A stretch of 15,988 bases of DNA. Origin: Candidatus Bipolaricaulota bacterium (lineage in GTDB: Bacteria; Bipolaricaulota; Bipolaricaulia; UBA7950; UBA9294). The notes beneath the pieces are model-generated. The model saw only the letters and a program-made list of their open reading frames with translations, was not told the origin of the DNA and searched no databases. Positions 13,565-15,988 of the stretch are shown piece after piece (the first letter of the stretch is position 1; each line of letters opens with the position of its first letter). The translations under genes were made by a program, and so were the position numbers. The DNA lies in contig JAGGSM010000095.1 of NCBI GenBank assembly GCA_021159105.1, forward strand, positions 1 to 15,988. The letters are read 5' to 3'.

Positions 13565-14618
13565 CCGTCACGAAGATACACAAGCGGGAGGCTTCTCTCT
13601 CTCACCTCGCCCGCTGCGCATCGGAGCCCTGGAAATCCCTTCTCCAGTCATACTCGCCCCAATGGCTGGTTACACCGACTCCACCTTCCGCAGCATCTGC
13701 CTGGAACAGGGGTGCGGCCTCGTATTCACAGAGCTCGTCTCTTCCGAGGGGATTGTACGCAACATCACTCGCACCCTGAACATGCTCAACACGAAGGCAT
13801 CTGAGCGGCCGATCGCGGCACACATCTACGGCTCTGACCCCGTGGTGATGGCAGAAGCGGCGAGCATCGCCGAGGGGCTCGGCGGCTTTGATCTGATCGA
13901 CATCAACGCTGGCTGCCCAGTGCCGAAGATCGTGCGCAAAGGGGCGGGTGTCGCGCTGATGCGTGATCCAGAGCGCCTGCGCAAGATCGTCCGCGCGGTC
14001 GCTACGGCCGTCTCTGTGCCGGTGACGGTGAAGACGCGCACCGGCATCTCCCCTGAGAACGCGAACATCTCCCAGGTGGCACACGCGGTGGAGGAGGCAG
14101 GGGCGAGTGCCCTGTTCCTGCATGCTCGCCTGGCCTCAGCCCAGCACAGCGGGCCGGCTGATCATGAGATATTGCGCAAGATCAAGAGTGAGCTATCGAT
14201 CCCTGTCATCGGAAACGGGGGTGTAGTCAACGGGGAGAGGGCGGTGGCCATGCTGCGCGAGACAGGGGTCGATGGGGTGATGATCGGACGGGCTGCCATC
14301 GGAAACCCGTTCATCTTCCCCTCGATCGCAGCACGGATTTACGGAAGAGAGCATCTTCCCCCGCAATCCAGCGACTGGATGAGCGTCATTGCCAGGCACC
14401 TACGCGGACTGTACGGCGAGATGCTGCACGAGAACGCGCAGCGCAAGCGACCCCGCCAGCACACCGAGCGCGCTGCATGCAACCGTTTTCGCGGGCACCT
14501 GACGAGATACCTGCGCCACGCCGGTTGCCCCCCCAGGATTCGCAGGGAACTGTTGCGGCAAGAAGAAGTCGAACCCCTCTTGAGAGCGATCGTGCAGGCA
14601 CTGGAGCAGATCCACTGA
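13548..14618 (+). CDS. dus: tRNA-dihydrouridine synthase (Dus family, DusB-like)
   Basis: An FMN-dependent enzyme that reduces uridines in tRNA D-loops. Motifs in order are APMAGYTDSTFR at the start of the TIM barrel, and INAGCPVPKIVRKGAGVALM with the catalytic Cys (about 123). VTVKTRTG (Lys about 162) and LHARLASAQHSG (His about 192) follow, then the FMN phosphate-binding IGNGGV and MIGRAAIGNPFIF. A C-terminal helical domain completes the protein. Pattern and length (about 356 aa) are DusB-like. The start is uncertain: GTG 13548 overlaps the dehydratase by 17 nt and gives about 20 extra residues before the conserved core; GTG 13500 or TTG 13536 are alternatives, and none has a strong SD. It is probably cotranscribed with orn and the dehydratase, and converges on the phosphatase gene 26 nt away. 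Confidence 0.92.
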   Translation: MPANSNRHEDTQAGGFSLSPRPLRIGALEIPSPVILAPMAGYTDSTFRSICLEQGCGLVFTELVSSEGIVRNITRTLNMLNTKASERPIAAHIYGSDPVVMAEAASIAEGLGGFDLIDINAGCPVPKIVRKGAGVALMRDPERLRKIVRAVATAVSVPVTVKTRTGISPENANISQVAHAVEEAGASALFLHARLASAQHSGPADHEILRKIKSELSIPVIGNGGVVNGERAVAMLRETGVDGVMIGRAAIGNPFIFPSIAARIYGREHLPPQSSDWMSVIARHLRGLYGEMLHENAQRKRPRQHTERAACNRFRGHLTRYLRHAGCPPRIRRELLRQEEVEPLLRAIVQALEQIH

Positions 14619-14644
14619 AGTATCTGTTGCGAGTGCTGCCCTAC

Positions 14645-15841
14645 TTAAGGCTTGGAGATAGTGAACGAGTCCATCGGCCTTCCACCGGGAGTGAGGTGGA
14701 TCTCGTCGTCGTAGACACTGGCCACGGGGATCGCCTCCACCTTCATCATCTTCCCGGAGACGGTTACGCGGACGTAGTGCAGTGCTCCGTATCGCCGGAA
14801 GACTGTTCCATCGGCTGCTCTCTCCACTGGGTCCTGCAGCGGAGCGCCACCTCCGCCGGTGACGACGTAGTGGATTCCCCCTATGAAGAAATGCTCGTAG
14901 CAGTGCATGTGCCCGTTGAACACGACGTCGACCCCTGTATCGCGGAAGATCTGCTCCCACTCCTGCTGTAGAGGGACGTTCACGCCCCCCTCCCACGTGG
15001 AGCTGTAGATCGGATGATGGAAGAAGACGACCTTGAACGTTGCCTTGGACCTTGCCAGGTCTTCCTTCACCCACTGCACCTGCTCACGCATCAACTTAAT
15101 CGCATTGGCACCGGTGATGCTGTTGGAGTCTATCCCGACAAAGTGAACACTCCCATAGTCGAACGACCACCATTCCTCGTTTGATTTCCCTCCGCCGGCA
15201 GGCAGCGGGAAGAACTCGTAGAAGCGGGGGCTTGCCTTCTCGTGATTTCCGATTACACACAGATATGGATGAGAGAGGGCGAGATTGCCAATGGCGGCGA
15301 AGAACTTCTTGAAACGCCCAATGGTGGGGGATTCTACAACATCGCCCGTGTTGATGACGAGCGCAGCATCGGGATTGTCCTGCGCCATTGTATCGGCGAC
15401 AAGTTCGTTACGATCTTGATTGGTGCGCGTGTCCCCGTACACGAGGAAGGAGAAGGAGCGCAGGTCGGAGCTCGAAGTTGTGAAGTGTCCGACCGGGCTA
15501 TCGTAGATCGCGTCCCCTTCGTAGATGACGAGCTGATAGCGATACTTCGTTCCGGGGAGGAGGCCGTTGAGCAGGATGTCCGCCACCCCTTTATGTGGAT
15601 CGAAGGAGAGGGTCTCTTCCCACTTGCTTGACGCATCGTAGAACTTCGCGGTAGCATAGTGAAGGTCCGCCCCCACCTCGCGCGACGTGTTCCAGGTGAT
15701 GGCGACGCTGTCCTCCCCAATCACCCCAAGGTTGGGCCCCCAGATGAGCGGGCTCTCCTCCTGGGCTAACGCTGCCAACCCGAGCGCGAACAACACACCA
15801 ATAGCAACAAGCAATACACCTCTACGCAAAGGTACTCTCAT
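14645..15841 (-). CDS. secreted metallophosphoesterase with N-terminal fibronectin-like domain
   Basis: A 398-aa exported protein. Residues 1-26 are a signal peptide (basic start, hydrophobic LLVAIGVLFALGLAA, cleavage near ALA-QE). Residues about 30-122 form a fibronectin-III-like domain (SVAITWNTS, LPGTKYRYQL), as in purple acid phosphatases. The metallophosphoesterase domain (about 130-360) shows YGDTR (135-139), NTGDVVE (164-170), GNHE (198-201), FFHHP (273-277) and GHMHCYEH (310-317). The tyrosine of the purple acid phosphatase GDxxY motif is replaced (GDVVE), so it probably lacks the purple Fe-Tyr centre and is a general binuclear phosphoesterase outside the cytoplasmic membrane. The start ATG 15841 has AGGGGG 9 nt upstream and its own promoter. 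Substrate unknown; phosphate scavenging from esters is plausible. Confidence 0.9.
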   Translation of the reverse strand: MRVPLRRGVLLVAIGVLFALGLAALAQEESPLIWGPNLGVIGEDSVAITWNTSREVGADLHYATAKFYDASSKWEETLSFDPHKGVADILLNGLLPGTKYRYQLVIYEGDAIYDSPVGHFTTSSSDLRSFSFLVYGDTRTNQDRNELVADTMAQDNPDAALVINTGDVVESPTIGRFKKFFAAIGNLALSHPYLCVIGNHEKASPRFYEFFPLPAGGGKSNEEWWSFDYGSVHFVGIDSNSITGANAIKLMREQVQWVKEDLARSKATFKVVFFHHPIYSSTWEGGVNVPLQQEWEQIFRDTGVDVVFNGHMHCYEHFFIGGIHYVVTGGGGAPLQDPVERAADGTVFRRYGALHYVRVTVSGKMMKVEAIPVASVYDDEIHLTPGGRPMDSFTISKP

Positions 15842-15898
15842 CTCAGGTTACCCCCTAGCCGCGAACGCCGGTCTCGCTGTCTCTAGCGCGGCCTATTC

Positions 15899-15927
15899 AT
15901 TCTCGCACTTATCTACTTCCAGGTCAA
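15899..15927 (-). promoter_or_regulatory. promoter of the metallophosphoesterase gene
   Basis: On the minus strand: TTGACC (15927-15922), a 17-bp spacer, GAGAAT (15904-15899). It lies right after the terminator of the upstream gene, so the phosphoesterase is a separate transcription unit. A CCGCG/CGCGG inverted repeat in the leader could form a hairpin. Confidence 0.55.
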
Positions 15928-15936
15928 CACAAGAAA

Positions 15937-15961
15937 ACGGGGCCGCGCGAGGCGGCCCCGT
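15937..15961 (-). terminator. intrinsic terminator of a gene beyond the right edge
   Basis: A perfect 10-bp stem (ACGGGGCCGC against GCGGCCCCGT) with a 5-nt loop. On the minus strand it is followed by TTTCTT, so it ends a transcript coming from the right. It begins 14 nt after the stop codon at 15978-15976. Confidence 0.85.
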
Positions 15962-15975
15962 GAAATGATCGTCGA

Positions 15976-15988
15976 TCAGTGTCCTTCC
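15976..15988 (-). CDS. last codons of an unidentified minus-strand gene (cut by window edge)
   Basis: Only Glu-Gly-His and the stop codon TGA (15978-15976) are in the window. The call rests on the terminator placed a normal distance downstream. The product cannot be identified. Confidence 0.4.

Noticed and set aside
14619..14644. Terminator between dus and the phosphoesterase gene
   Set aside because: Only a weak AAGTA/TACTT pairing is visible, without a T run.
14400..15074. Minus-strand open frame across the dus/phosphatase junction
   Set aside because: It overlaps two well-supported genes in other frames and has no recognisable domain.

Overview
The window is bacterial: Shine-Dalgarno-led genes with ATG, GTG and TTG starts, sigma-70-type promoters (TTGACA-like and TATAAT-like boxes 17 bp apart), and intrinsic terminators. 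Base composition looks moderately GC-rich by eye; the acetyl-CoA synthetase region looks richer than the left-hand operon. No rRNA, tRNA, CRISPR array or insertion sequence was seen. Taxonomy cannot be fixed from the sequence. An uncultivated lineage such as Bipolaricaulota/Acetothermia is only a guess.

Left region (1-6820, minus strand): a tightly packed operon of at least nine CoA-thioester genes. In transcription order these are an SCP2-type thiolase, a DUF35 zinc-ribbon/OB-fold partner, a KAS III-like ketosynthase, a FabG-like SDR, an alpha/beta hydrolase, two more SDRs, an enoyl-CoA hydratase, and a second alpha/beta hydrolase cut by the left edge. Gaps are mostly 3-25 nt and most genes have a good SD. 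A clear promoter lies just before the thiolase. The gene set fits breakdown or building of an unusual acyl or beta-keto CoA ester. No CoA ligase or acyl-CoA dehydrogenase is present in the visible part.

Middle (6830-8068, minus): a TetR-family regulator made of two complete TetR units fused head to tail. Upstream and divergent from it, acetyl-CoA synthetase (acsA) and an acetate/proton symporter (SatP family) form an operon (8458-11007) closed by a strong terminator.

The main discovery is a near-identical promoter/operator module at both operons. A 21-bp near-palindrome, with ideal half-sites TGAGACCTGA and TCAGGTCTCA around one central base, starts at the last base of the -10 box in both promoters and is followed by the same TATTTG. 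This predicts that acetate activation and the CoA-thioester operon are one regulon, most simply controlled by the tandem TetR protein lying between them.

Right region (11057-15988): a GNAT acetyltransferase (minus) that may have a leaderless transcript; a plus-strand cluster of oligoribonuclease, a PLP-dependent threonine/serine dehydratase broken by a one-base frameshift, and tRNA-dihydrouridine synthase; then a secreted metallophosphoesterase (minus) with its own promoter. The end of a further minus-strand gene and its terminator lie at the right edge. These look like housekeeping genes unrelated to the regulon.
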